From NCBI RefSeq assembly GCF_010509075.1, contig NZ_CP048433.1, forward strand, positions 2,294,001 to 2,358,000: a stretch of 64,000 nt of DNA, in the 5' to 3' direction. This DNA comes from Collinsella aerofaciens ATCC 25986. Its GTDB lineage: Bacteria > Actinomycetota > Coriobacteriia > Coriobacteriales > Coriobacteriaceae. The notes below the pieces were generated by a model, which was given only the letters and a program-made list of their open reading frames with translations, was not told the origin of the DNA and ran no database searches. The position numbers and the translations under genes were made by a program. Positions 26,763-35,111 of this stretch are shown here, one piece after another (position 1 is the stretch's first letter; each line of letters opens with the position of its first letter).

Positions 26763-28124
26763 GGTGACGCATAATTTCTTTCGCAAATTGACAACCGCAT
26801 AGCGGAACACGGCCCGCGCCCCGTCATATGATTTCTAGCGACTAAACAACAAATCACCGACGAAGGGGGCACGGGCCGTGTCTGCGAACATCGTATCAGT
26901 CGACGAGGAGTCGCTGCGCAACGACATAAAGAATCTGGTGAGGAAGACCGTCGAGGAGACGCTCAACGCACTGCTCGACGAGGAGGCGTCCGAGCTCGTC
27001 GGGGCCGAGCGCTACGAGAGGACGGCGGGCCGGGAGGCCTACCGCAGCGGCCACTACACGAGGAGGCTCGTCACGGGCGCCGGGGAAGTCGAGCTCAGCG
27101 TGCCGAAGCTCCGCGGGGCGACCTTCCAGACGGCCGTCATCGAGCGCTACCGCAGGCGCGAGACCTCGGTCGAGGAGGCCATCGTCGAGATGTACCTGGC
27201 GGGCGTCTCCACCAGGAGGATCGAGGACGTCTCCGAGCTCCTGTGGGGAGCGCCGGTGTCCTCCGGCACCGTCTCCAACCTCAACGAGAGGGCCTTCGCG
27301 TCCATCGAGACATGGCGGCAGAGGCCGCTCGAGGGCGGCTACCCCTACGTCTTCGTCGACGGTATCTACCTCAAGCGCAGCTGGGGAGGGTCCTACGAGA
27401 ACGTGGCCGTGCTGGTCGCCATCGGCGTCAACTCCGCCGGCGACCGGGAGGTCATCGGCTGCTCCGAGGGGTACACCGAGTCCGCGGAGTCCTGGCGCGA
27501 ATTCTTCTCCTGGCTCAAGGGACGCGGGCTCTCCGGCGTACGGCTCGTCACCGGCGACAAGTGCGCGGGGATGCTCGGTGCGCTCGAGGAGGTGTTCCCC
27601 GGGGCCCGCTACCAGCGCTGCACGGTGCATTTCTACCGCAACGTGCTGGGAAGGGTTCCCGTGACCAGGCGGAAGGCCGCGGCGCGCATGCTGAAGGCGA
27701 TCCACGCGCAGGAATCGCGCGAGGCATGCGCCAGAAAAGCCGAGGAGGTGGCGGAGGAGCTGGAATCGATGAGGCTCGGGGCGGCCGCGAGGACGGTGCG
27801 CGACGGGTTCGCCGAGACGCTTGCCTACACGGAATTCCCACCGGAGCACTGGCGCCGGATCAGGACGAACAACGGGATCGAGCGCATCAACCGCGAGATC
27901 AGGAGGAGGACGAGGGTCGTCGGGACCTTCCCAGACGGCAATTCGGCTCTGATGTTGGTGACGGCGAGGCTGAAGTACATAGTGGAGCACGAGTGGGGCA
28001 AGAGGAGGTACTTGGACATGTCGAAGCTGGAGGAGATGGACGAGCTGAGGGGAAAGGCGGAGGGCTAGAAGAGGACGGGGCCGGAGACGGCTAAATCAAT
28101 TTGCGAAAGAATCTTGACGGTACC
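26763..28124 (+). mobile_element. IS256-family insertion sequence
   Basis: The element is 1362 bp with imperfect 29-bp terminal inverted repeats, 26763-26791 and 28096-28124. Their inner 16 bases (TTCTTTCGCAAATTGA) match perfectly, while the outer 13 share GGT and CG only. It carries one transposase gene and is flanked by the 8-bp duplication GGTCATGA. Its codon use is more G+C-rich than the host MFS gene. The ends and frame look intact, so it could still be mobile. Confidence 0.9.
26878..28068 (+). CDS. IS256-family transposase
   Basis: This 396-residue DDE transposase cuts and pastes or copies the IS. Catalytic residues are visible in FVDGIYLK (D), TGDKCAG (D) and NNGIERINREIRRRT (E), with the C/H region RYQRCTVHFYRN between. 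The start is GTG at 26878, after AAGGGGG. The length is normal for the family and no stop or shift is seen. Confidence 0.95.
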   Translation: MSANIVSVDEESLRNDIKNLVRKTVEETLNALLDEEASELVGAERYERTAGREAYRSGHYTRRLVTGAGEVELSVPKLRGATFQTAVIERYRRRETSVEEAIVEMYLAGVSTRRIEDVSELLWGAPVSSGTVSNLNERAFASIETWRQRPLEGGYPYVFVDGIYLKRSWGGSYENVAVLVAIGVNSAGDREVIGCSEGYTESAESWREFFSWLKGRGLSGVRLVTGDKCAGMLGALEEVFPGARYQRCTVHFYRNVLGRVPVTRRKAAARMLKAIHAQESREACARKAEEVAEELESMRLGAAARTVRDGFAETLAYTEFPPEHWRRIRTNNGIERINREIRRRTRVVGTFPDGNSALMLVTARLKYIVEHEWGKRRYLDMSKLEEMDELRGKAEG

Positions 28125-28288
28125 GGTCATGATGAAGGTTTACGGCATGGCAGGGTCATTCCAGGGAGTATTTATCTTCTGCATTGCCTGCAACCTTATG
28201 ATTGCTGCGTTTGCTATCGTTTCCGGCTTTCTCAATAAGGCTGCTGAAAAGTAATAAGCGCCGATTGCACCGGCATAGATTGCCACGC

Positions 28289-28338
28289 AACAGGGGTCGA
28301 CTCCAAGCCAGATTGGAGTCGACCCCTGTTTTCGTTTT
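28289..28338 (+). terminator. Rho-independent terminator after the interrupted MFS gene
   Basis: An 18-base perfect stem with AACAGGGGTCGACTCCAA as the left arm, a six-base loop and the tail TTTTCGTTTT. It also faces the convergent TetR gene. Confidence 0.9.
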
Positions 28339-28391
28339 AAAGGTTGCCCGCAGGCACCATGGGCGCCAACATGCGCTTCAGCTTGGCTGGT

Positions 28392-28970
28392 CTATTTGAA
28401 CATAAGCTCGACTATTCCCGCCCAAACCGCTTTCTCATCAATATCCTCACCTTGAGCGACCGTATTGCTTGCTCCCTCCAGAACGGTATAAAGAATTTGT
28501 ACGTAGAGCATTACGTCGGCGCTATCGGAAAACGCGCCAATCTCTACACCATGAAGAAGGATGTCTTTAAGCGCATCCATGGTTCGTTTGGTCGCCGTCG
28601 CTTGACGTTCCTGAACTGCAGGAATTCGATTTGCTTGAACGCTAACCTCGGCCAGCACGCGCCGGCGCTTTTCATCGCTTCGATAGCCACCTATAACTGA
28701 ATTGCCGAGCTCGATAAGCGCGGCCTTGAACCCGTCCCTATCGACTATTAGCGAGTAGTCGCGCTGATAGTCAATGGTCGGAAACATGCTGTCCAAGAGC
28801 GTAGTGAAAATCTCCTCTTTTGAGGGAAAGTAGTAGTACACCGACGGCTTGGATATACCGACAAAGTCGCAAATCTTTCCGATAGACGCTTTGTCATAAC
28901 CGACTTCTGCCACAAGATCGTACATTGCGTCCAATATTTTTTTTCTTGTGCTCACGCTGCATTTCTCCAT
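28392..28970 (-). CDS. TetR/AcrR-family transcriptional regulator
   Basis: This 192-residue repressor has an N-terminal helix-turn-helix (ASIGKICDFVGISKPSVYYY then FPSKEEIF) and a helical ligand domain. The ATG at 28970 has only a weak GGAAG site; a GTG at 28955 has GGAG eight bases upstream and may be the true start. It is divergent from the agmatine deiminase gene, with two operator-like motifs between them. It probably controls the agmatine genes and both MFS genes; agmatine or putrescine is a plausible ligand. Confidence 0.88.
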   Translation of the reverse strand: MEKCSVSTRKKILDAMYDLVAEVGYDKASIGKICDFVGISKPSVYYYFPSKEEIFTTLLDSMFPTIDYQRDYSLIVDRDGFKAALIELGNSVIGGYRSDEKRRRVLAEVSVQANRIPAVQERQATATKRTMDALKDILLHGVEIGAFSDSADVMLYVQILYTVLEGASNTVAQGEDIDEKAVWAGIVELMFK

Positions 28971-29045
28971 TGCAAATCACTTCCGCACTACCAACATTAT
29001 TAAGGATGGCAACGGAACATCAATTCGTGTCCAAACATGACCACT

Positions 29046-29117
29046 ATATACGGCGAACGGTATGTATCAGTAGGCGAGCGGCAATTATTCAAAATTATCT
29101 ACCGAACGGTAGGTATA
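29046..29117. promoter_or_regulatory. Two TetR-type operator motifs between the regulator and aguA
   Basis: The motif CGAACGGTA-G/T-GTAT occurs at 29054-29067 and 29103-29116, the second inside the dyad CTACCGAACGGTAG. A related sequence, TACCGATAGGTAT when read on the minus strand, lies at the MFS promoter (25551-25572). Three sites in one island suggest one regulator. Confidence 0.65.
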
Positions 29118-29194
29118 GTAGTACTATAGCAGGTGAAACCCCGCTATTGTCGCGGCCGGACAGCATCGCGGGAAACCCGACGGAAGGACCAACC

Positions 29195-30433
29195 ATGTAC
29201 GAGAACTATCGTATGCCGGGCGAGTTCGAGAAGCGCTCCAACGTCTATGTGACATGGCTTCCCGATTACATCCGTGCAGAGGGCTACGATAACCGCCAGC
29301 CCTGCGTTGACGTGATCAAGGCTCTGCTCGAGTATGGCGACGTTACGGTCAACCTCAATTGCGGCACCCCCGGCTCCTATGAGGAGGCTTGCTCGCGCCT
29401 GAAGGAGGAGGGGGTTGATCTCGATCGCATCGAGATCACGCAGTTCGAAGACTCCAACTTCTATGTCCGCGACAACGGTCCCAGCATCATGGTCGACGAC
29501 AAGGGCCATTCTTATATGGTCAACCCCGCTTGGACCTATTACGGCGTGTGGGACAAGAACTCCCCGGAGTGCCAGTCCGCACGTAAGGCAGCCGTTCACA
29601 TGGCGGTTGCGCTCGGTTGCTTCGATATCGTCAATTCCGAAATGGTTTCGGAGGGCGGCGACCGCGAGTTTGACGGTCACGGCACTCTGATCGCCATCGA
29701 GGACACGGAATGCCGCAAGCGTAATCCCGAGTTCACGAAAGAGGAAATAGAGGCCGAGTATAAGCGCATCTACAACCTCAACAAGGTTATCTGGCTTCCG
29801 CAGCCTATGCTCGAGGACGACGACTATCGACTGGGCATCCTCGACGAGAAGGAAGACGGAACTCCCGTCTTTGGCATGAGCTTTGCAGCTCACATTGATG
29901 AGATGTGTCGCTTTATCACTCCGAACAAGATTCTTCTTGCCGAGGTGTCCGATGAAGAGGCAGCCTCGAGCAAGGCTGGAGCAGAGTCTCGTCGCCGCAT
30001 TGAGGCAGCCTACGAGATCCTGAGCAACGAAACGGACTGGGAGGGCAAGCCCTTCGAGATCGTTCGTATGCCCACCGCCGAGCCTATTGAAGTCGTTATC
30101 GCCCCTGGCGATGAAGATTACGAGCTCTATAAGGGCTTCATCGACGAAATGGGCGGCAAGTTTATGGATGGCACCCCCTGGCCCGAGGGCCCCGTCCACT
30201 TCTACGCCGCAGCGAGCTACTGCAACTTCCTGATTTGCAACGGCGTCGTTCTTGGCCAGCGTTATTACCACGAGGGCGTGAGCGAGGTCGTGAAAGAGAA
30301 GGATGAGCAGGCCAAGGCAGTTCTTGAGAGCTGCTTCCCCGATCGCAAGGTCATCATGATTGATTCCCTCGCGCTTAACCTGTCCGGCGGCGGCGTGCAC
30401 TGCTGGACTAAGGACGTGGCGGCCAGTCGTTAG
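29195..30433 (+). CDS. aguA: Agmatine deiminase
   Basis: This 412-residue cytoplasmic enzyme hydrolyses agmatine to N-carbamoylputrescine and ammonia. The family signatures are YVRDNGPSIM (92-96 RDNGP), EGGDREFDGHGTL, the catalytic His in AAHIDEMCRF, and the nucleophile Cys403 in GGGVHCWTKD. The ATG at 29195 follows GGAAGGA. The gene heads a likely transcript with the carbamoyltransferase and MFS genes downstream. The deiminase is somewhat divergent from the textbook AguA (RDTGP), so a related arginine-derivative substrate is possible. Confidence 0.85.
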   Translation: MYENYRMPGEFEKRSNVYVTWLPDYIRAEGYDNRQPCVDVIKALLEYGDVTVNLNCGTPGSYEEACSRLKEEGVDLDRIEITQFEDSNFYVRDNGPSIMVDDKGHSYMVNPAWTYYGVWDKNSPECQSARKAAVHMAVALGCFDIVNSEMVSEGGDREFDGHGTLIAIEDTECRKRNPEFTKEEIEAEYKRIYNLNKVIWLPQPMLEDDDYRLGILDEKEDGTPVFGMSFAAHIDEMCRFITPNKILLAEVSDEEAASSKAGAESRRRIEAAYEILSNETDWEGKPFEIVRMPTAEPIEVVIAPGDEDYELYKGFIDEMGGKFMDGTPWPEGPVHFYAAASYCNFLICNGVVLGQRYYHEGVSEVVKEKDEQAKAVLESCFPDRKVIMIDSLALNLSGGGVHCWTKDVAASR

Positions 30434-30481
30434 TGAGCCTTAGAGCCTGCGCTCTTTGGCTTAGGCGCCACATGTACCGCT

Positions 30482-30511
30482 CCCCGAGGGATATCCGTGT
30501 TTTCCTCGGGG
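30482..30511 (+). repeat. Intergenic hairpin between aguA and the carbamoyltransferase gene
   Basis: CCCCGAGG pairs with CCTCGGGG around 14 bases that end in GTGTTTT. A T-rich run follows only in the loop, so this may be a processing or stabilising stem or a weak attenuator. Confidence 0.55.
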
Positions 30512-30556
30512 ACACATTCAACAATAATTTTGATAATAATTCGAAAGGAAATAGGC

Positions 30557-31621
30557 ATGAACAACAGCCTCCGCGGTCGCGACTACATCAACATCCATGA
30601 TCTCTCCTCCGAGGATTTCCGCTATCTCATCGATCTTGCCTGGAACCTTAAGGCTCAGAAGAAGTCTGGTGTCGACCAGCGCTACTTCCCCGGCAAAAAC
30701 GTCCTCGCCAACTTTGAGTGGGGCTCGACCCGTACTCGTTGCGCATTCGAGACCTCCTGCAACGATTTGGGCATGGGCTTCACTTATCTGACCAACTCCC
30801 ACATGGGTGACTGCGAGACCGTCAAGGACGCCATGCGCGTCTTTAACGGCATGTATGATCTCATCGTCTATCGCGCACAGAAGGACGAGCAGTTCCTCTA
30901 TGACGTCGCCGACCTGGTTGACATCCCGGTCATCAATGCCCTTACTCTCGGCGATCACCCGACTCAGATGCTCGCTGACGCTCTTACGATGGAAGAGCAA
31001 TGGGGCGGTTTGCGTACGAGCCGCGGCAAGAAGATGGCTTTCGTTGGCAACTGCGCCGGCGCCCCGGTGTGGTATGGCCGTCTGTGCGCTATGCTCGACA
31101 TGGACTTCCTCGCCATCGGCCCCGACGACCTCCGTCATCAGATGTGCAAGGAAATGATCGAAGAGGTGGAGGCCTGCTACGCCAAGTACGCTCCCAATAG
31201 GACCTTTACCATCACCTCTGACCTCGATGCCCTGGATGGCGTTGACGTTATCGTTACCGAGGAGTGGCGCTACATCAACCCCGAGTGCGGCGAAGAGGTT
31301 CTGGATCCCGACGACTACAACTCCTGGCTGGGCGATGCCGAGTCTTTGTACCCCTATCGCGTCACCAGCGAGCTGTGCAAGCGCACCAACAATCCCGACA
31401 TCTTCTGCATGCATGAGCTTCCCTCTGTCCATAACGCAGATCACCGTGTCGGCAAAATGCTCCTCGACCAGTGCAAGAACGACCTCCATCGCGAAATCAT
31501 CACCGAGGGCTTTGAGATTGCCGACGAGTGCTTTGAGGCCAACGCTTCGGTCATCTTCCGTGAGGCAGAGAACCGTCAGCACACCATCAAGGCCGTTATG
31601 TGTGCCCTTCTGGGTCTCTAG
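30557..31621 (+). CDS. Ornithine/putrescine-type carbamoyltransferase
   Basis: This 354-residue enzyme belongs to the aspartate/ornithine carbamoyltransferase family. The carbamoyl-phosphate site STRTR (57-61) and HPTQ (134-137) are present. Next to aguA, the expected reaction is phosphorolysis of N-carbamoylputrescine to putrescine and carbamoyl phosphate. Two features are unusual: the FEKPSTRTR motif is FEWGSTRTR, and the substrate loop HCLP is HELP (286-289). The usual loop cysteine is thus Glu, so the amine substrate may differ. No carbamate kinase gene is in the window. The ATG at 30557 follows AAAGGAA. Confidence 0.82.
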   Translation: MNNSLRGRDYINIHDLSSEDFRYLIDLAWNLKAQKKSGVDQRYFPGKNVLANFEWGSTRTRCAFETSCNDLGMGFTYLTNSHMGDCETVKDAMRVFNGMYDLIVYRAQKDEQFLYDVADLVDIPVINALTLGDHPTQMLADALTMEEQWGGLRTSRGKKMAFVGNCAGAPVWYGRLCAMLDMDFLAIGPDDLRHQMCKEMIEEVEACYAKYAPNRTFTITSDLDALDGVDVIVTEEWRYINPECGEEVLDPDDYNSWLGDAESLYPYRVTSELCKRTNNPDIFCMHELPSVHNADHRVGKMLLDQCKNDLHREIITEGFEIADECFEANASVIFREAENRQHTIKAVMCALLGL

Positions 31622-31632
31622 GAGCTGTATCA

Positions 31633-32898
31633 ATGGAAAATGCAAAGTTAAAGAGCAGCAAGGTTTACGCATGGGTTCTCGTAATCGCGCTCGGCCTTAT
31701 GTCTGCCGGCACGACCGGATCCTATAGCGTCATCGCGGGCTCCTTCGTCGCACCCGTGTGCGAGGAGTTCGGGTTTGACTATTCCATCTTCTCGTATTAC
31801 TTCACCGCAACGCTCATTGGTCTTGCGGCAGCTCTTCCGTTTGTCGGAAAACTCATTCCCAAGGTCGTTGGCAAGGTTTGGCTCCCCGTTGTCGAGCTTA
31901 TTTTGCTTGCTGCCGGCGCAGGCATGGCCTTCTACACCGAAGTCTGGATGTTCATCGCCGCTGGCGCCCTGATTGGCGTTTGCTTCGCCTTCACCACCGG
32001 CGTCGCCATGTCCGACGTTATTGACCAGTGGTTCAAAAAATCTGGTGGCCTGGCAATCGGTCTCGCTTGGGCAGTGAACTCGATTTACATGCTCATCATG
32101 AGCCCCGTCATCACCTCTGTCATCGAGGCCGCTGGCTGGAGGACTGGCTATCTGGTGCTCGCTGGCGTCTCCGCCGTGCTCATTCTCCCCGCTTCCGTCC
32201 TGATTATTCGCTATAAGCCTCAGGACAAGGGCATGCTGCCCTATGGCTACGTCGAGGGCGAGACGGTCACCGAGACCGAGGAGACGACCGAGGATAGCAC
32301 GCGTGGCGTTAGCTATGCGCGCGCCATTAAGTCGCCTGCCTTCTTCTTCTGCATCGGCTTCCTCTGTCTCGTTCAGCTCACTTGCTGCATGAACCAGCTC
32401 TTCCCGACGTATGCTTCCGAGGTTGGTTTTAGCCCCATGGTGGGCGGCTTCATGGTATCCGCTGCATCGCTCTTCGATCTGTTCCTCAATCCGATCGTCG
32501 GCACCACTTGCGATAGGTTCGGCAGCACGAAGGCCATTCTGGGCTGGCTCGCTGTCTCCATCCTCTCCTTTGTCATGCTCATGATGAGCAGCGGCAACTC
32601 GACGCTCAGCATCCTCGCAGCAGGCGTGAACGACGTAATGTACGTCATCGCTGGCACTGCCCTGACCGTTTTGGTTATGGATGTCTTTGGCTCCCGCGAT
32701 TTCGGTCGCATCTTCGCGCTGATCTGCTCCGTGGGCTATATCGTCGGCGCCTTTGGCATGCCCGTTATGATGAAGGTCTATGAGCTTGTCGGCTCCTTCC
32801 AGGGCGTCTTCATCTTCTGCATCGCATGCAACGTTATTATCGGCCTGTTCTTGCTGCTGGCAAAAAAGACTGGTAAGAACCTCTCCTGGGACGAATAG
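31633..32898 (+). CDS. MFS transporter (agmatine-island paralogue)
   Basis: This 421-residue transporter has twelve predicted membrane helices. It starts at ATG 31633, eight bases after GGAG that overlaps the previous stop codon, so it is co-transcribed with the carbamoyltransferase. Its sequence closely parallels the interrupted gene at 25604. In enterococci the agmatine island uses an AguD antiporter of another family; here an MFS protein may take this role. The substrate, agmatine or another amine, is inference from context. Confidence 0.88.
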   Translation: MENAKLKSSKVYAWVLVIALGLMSAGTTGSYSVIAGSFVAPVCEEFGFDYSIFSYYFTATLIGLAAALPFVGKLIPKVVGKVWLPVVELILLAAGAGMAFYTEVWMFIAAGALIGVCFAFTTGVAMSDVIDQWFKKSGGLAIGLAWAVNSIYMLIMSPVITSVIEAAGWRTGYLVLAGVSAVLILPASVLIIRYKPQDKGMLPYGYVEGETVTETEETTEDSTRGVSYARAIKSPAFFFCIGFLCLVQLTCCMNQLFPTYASEVGFSPMVGGFMVSAASLFDLFLNPIVGTTCDRFGSTKAILGWLAVSILSFVMLMMSSGNSTLSILAAGVNDVMYVIAGTALTVLVMDVFGSRDFGRIFALICSVGYIVGAFGMPVMMKVYELVGSFQGVFIFCIACNVIIGLFLLLAKKTGKNLSWDE

Positions 32899-32947
32899 TT
32901 CGATTCGTCTTAGACATACGCTGTAGGGCTTAACCTGCAGCCGCTTT

Positions 32948-32977
32948 GGGGCATCGACTAACATCGGTGCCCTTTTT
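32948..32977 (+). terminator. Rho-independent terminator of the agmatine operon
   Basis: GGGGCA-TCGA pairs with TCGG-TGCCC and is followed by TTTTTC. Confidence 0.8.
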
Positions 32978-32982
32978 CATCG

Positions 32983-33015
32983 AATGTGACAAAGGAGCAG
33001 CCACTTTGTCACATT
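32983..33015. repeat. GGGAC-family palindrome, divergent copy
   Basis: AATGTGACAAAG (32983-32994) pairs with CTTTGTCACATT (33004-33015). The loop GAGCAGCCA replaces the usual GGGACAG core. Confidence 0.65.
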
Positions 33016-33030
33016 GAGTGGCATGTAAAT

Positions 33031-33213
33031 CGAGGTCTAATACTTTTCCGAGAAGTGAACGGCCATACTTGGACCTCCGAAGCATCGACATTTTTAGACG
33101 TCAAACCCGCAGGATTTGGCTGGCAAAACCGCAGGAAATTGCATCTCGAAAGTGCCGATGCTTCGGGGGCCCGTTTTCACTCGTTCACTTCTCGGGAAAA
33201 GTATTAAACCTCG
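33031..33213. repeat. 180-bp palindromic element, copy 1
   Basis: The outer arms, CGAGGTCTAATAC... (33031-33061) and its complement (33182-33213), match with a few differences. A second, inner pair CCGAAGCATCGACA / TGCCGATGCTTCGG lies within. The centre holds two direct copies of CAAA-CCGCAGGA. Copy 2 lies at 49211-49391; the two share the centre and the inner arms, but the outer arms change together. I see no coding frame. Confidence 0.8.
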
Positions 33214-33298
33214 TTGTATGGGGTGCGGCTGGAGGGTGGTCATCGTTCAGTAGCTACCTCTTCCTTGCGAATCGCCTGAAGCGCAAGGCATAATGCAT

Positions 33299-33322
33299 GT
33301 GACAAAGGGACGGCCCCTTTGT
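33299..33322. repeat. GGGAC-family palindrome before dus
   Basis: TGACAAAGGG pairs with CCCTTTGTTG (one G-T) around ACGGC. It lies 25 bases before the dus start codon, an unusual place for a terminator. Confidence 0.55.
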
Positions 33323-33346
33323 TGTGTTGATATGAGAGAAGAGTAG

Positions 33347-34300
33347 ATGATCCTTTCGCTGGCCCCTATGGAGGGGATTACCGGGCATGTGTTCCGTCGC
33401 GTGCATGCGGAGTGCTTCGGTGCGCTCGATTGCTATTACACGCCGTTTTTGCCGCCGCCGCGGGTGGGTAACCGCTTTGGCGGCAAGGCGTTTAAGGAGA
33501 TCGATCCTGCCAATAACCAGGGGCTCAACGTGGTGCCTCAGCTGATGTCCAAGAACGCGGACGAGTTTGTGTGGGCGGTACAGGTGCTCGCCGACATGGG
33601 CTACCGCGAGGTCAATCTCAACCTGGGTTGCCCTTCGGGAACGGTTGTCGCCAAGGGCAAGGGCTCGGGTTTCTTGCGCAATCTCGACGAGCTCGAGGCG
33701 TTCTTAAGCGATGTGTGCGAGCGGTCGCCGTTGCCGGTGTCGGTAAAGACCAGGCTGGGGCTGGAGAATGACGACGAATACGAGCGCGTGCTCGATCTGT
33801 ATTGCCGCATGCCGTTGGCAGAGCTGATCGTGCATCCGCGCGTACAGAAGGACCGCTATACGGGCTTGCCGCGCAAAGAGTTTTATGGCGAGACGCTGGA
33901 GCGTGCGCCGTTCCCCGTGGCCTATAACGGTGACATTTTTGATCTTGAGGATATGGACGCGCTGGTGGAGGCCTATCCCGGCACGCGCCATGTGATGTTG
34001 GGGCGTGGCCTGCTCGCGAACCCCGCTCTGGCTCGCATGGTCAAGGGCGGCCCTGCTGCCACGGCAGCCGAACTGCATCGTTTCCATGACACGCTGTTTG
34101 CGGCATATGCAGAAGAGATTGGCGGTAACGCGGTCTTTCGCATGAAGGAGTGGTGGTTCTACGCCAAATGCGCCTTCGCCGATCCCGCTACCGTCCACAA
34201 GATCGTACGCAAGACCAAAAAGGTCGACGAATACCGCGCTGCCGTCGAGCGCGTCTTTCGCGAACAGCCGCTTGCACCCACAGCTCGCTTCCACGGCTAA
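33347..34300 (+). CDS. tRNA-dihydrouridine synthase family protein
   Basis: This 317-residue FMN enzyme reduces uridine to dihydrouridine in tRNA. It has the N-terminal APMEGITG motif, the catalytic cysteine in NLNLGCPSGTVVAKGKGSGF, and the phosphate-binding region NGDIFD...MLGRGLLANP. It is the single-domain, DusC-like class; which position it modifies cannot be told. The site before ATG 33347 is weak (GAGAGAAGAG). A GGGAC palindrome lies directly upstream and a related hairpin directly downstream. Confidence 0.9.
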   Translation: MILSLAPMEGITGHVFRRVHAECFGALDCYYTPFLPPPRVGNRFGGKAFKEIDPANNQGLNVVPQLMSKNADEFVWAVQVLADMGYREVNLNLGCPSGTVVAKGKGSGFLRNLDELEAFLSDVCERSPLPVSVKTRLGLENDDEYERVLDLYCRMPLAELIVHPRVQKDRYTGLPRKEFYGETLERAPFPVAYNGDIFDLEDMDALVEAYPGTRHVMLGRGLLANPALARMVKGGPAATAAELHRFHDTLFAAYAEEIGGNAVFRMKEWWFYAKCAFADPATVHKIVRKTKKVDEYRAAVERVFREQPLAPTARFHG

Positions 34301-34357
34301 CTAGTCATCGGGGGCGTTCTTTAACGACTGGTCATTTAAGGACGTCCCCAACGACTA
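34301..34357. repeat. Long inverted repeat after dus (59.5-kb family)
   Basis: CTAGTCATCGGGGGCGTTCT (34301-34320) pairs with TTTAAGGACGTCCCCAACGA (34335-34354) with several mismatches. A perfect relative is at 59502-59559. It starts after the dus stop codon and may serve as a terminator. Confidence 0.7.
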
Positions 34358-34362
34358 TGTAG

Positions 34363-34435
34363 CAAAAAGCTGTACACCAGCATCCAAAGATGTCGAAAAA
34401 TGTCGACTTTGGATGCTGGCGTACATGTTTGGGTC
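34363..34435. repeat. 73-bp hairpin repeat, copy A
   Basis: GTACACCAGCATCCAAAG (34372-34389) pairs with CTTTGGATGCTGGCGTAC (34407-34424) around a loop with two ATGTCGA units. The flank CATGTTTGGGTC is shared with copy B at 35443, almost identical over 73 bases. Confidence 0.85.
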
Positions 34436-34451
34436 CGACGGGGGAGCGGGC

Positions 34452-34718
34452 CTAGGCAATCAGTGCATCAAGTGTAATGAGCTCTCTGAGCCGCTCCGTG
34501 CGTGTTTGCCCATGGCGTTTGGCTTTTTCGTCAAACGCCTCAAGAATCGATTCGCCCACACGTGCTGTTATAACGACGCTTGGCTCATCGGAGATCGACG
34601 GCCTTCCCAGCTTGATGGTGCGACCCTTCGGCCATTCATCTTTTTCGTATGCCTTCGCGGCTTTCTCCAACTCTCCGGGAGCAAACCCCATCATCTTTTC
34701 GAGCTGCTTAGCGTCCAT
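34452..34718 (-). CDS. Orphan ribbon-helix-helix antitoxin-like protein
   Basis: This 88-residue protein has a helical N-terminus, a linker KGRTIKLGRPSISDEP and a C-terminal ribbon-helix-helix pattern (SVVITARVGESILEAFDEKA). Such proteins are often antitoxins of the HicB, BrnA or CopG type. The ATG at 34718 follows AGGAGG. No toxin-like frame is near it: the 800 bases upstream hold only repeats. It may be a stand-alone regulator or the survivor of a toxin-antitoxin pair. It lies between the two copies of the 73-bp repeat. Confidence 0.65.
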   Translation of the reverse strand: MDAKQLEKMMGFAPGELEKAAKAYEKDEWPKGRTIKLGRPSISDEPSVVITARVGESILEAFDEKAKRHGQTRTERLRELITLDALIA

Positions 34719-35111
34719 AGCGCCTCCTATCGATCGGCATAATGTCGAGCACAGGTCAACGGATAATCTTTTTGTATACAGTCTTGTAGAAAAAACAAAC
34801 AGTTTATCAGGCTAATTAGCTTGTTTTGACCCGCGTGTTCGATAGAAAATGAGCATTGACGGCTTCGATACTCCTTTGCTTTTCAGCCTGGAATTTGGAT
34901 GCTCATTGAACTTCCGGAGGGGAGCGCTTTATTAAGCTATCGAGATTCTGGGCAGGAGCTCTCACTGGTCTTCGATAATGGGACCAGCTTAATTCGCGAC
35001 ACAGTGTGTCGCGAATGGGAGTAGTCGTTAGGTGTCCTTCAATGGCTAATCATATAAGAACGTCCAAGTGCCGGATTTTGTCATTTAGTGTCGTCCTCAG
35101 CGGCTATTCTG
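34719..35111. other. Non-coding stretch upstream of the RHH gene
   Basis: No gene or known element is visible. It holds AATTAGCTTGTTTTGAC-like A+T-rich text and a possible minus-strand -35 box TTGACC near 34757. It connects to the inverted-repeat element downstream. Confidence 0.3.

Larger units (their letters stand above)
25604..28254 (+). pseudogene. MFS transporter gene interrupted by an IS256-family element
   Basis: The first 386 codons (25604-26762) encode an MFS transporter with the same layout as the intact one at 31633-32898 (both have GLMSAGTTG, SFVAPVCE, FTTGV-MSDVIDQWF and QLTCCMNQLFPTYASEV). The frame stops at TGA within the insertion after PVMR. It resumes at 28125 as VMMKVYGMAGSFQGV and ends at TAA 28254. 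Removing the IS and one 8-bp target duplication restores the frame. The last transmembrane helix is lost, so the gene is probably not functional. It lies at the promoter with the TetR-type operator. Confidence 0.9.

Noticed and set aside
28392-28700. Plus-strand frame 28344-28700
   Set aside because: It overlaps the TetR gene in antisense and has no site or domain.
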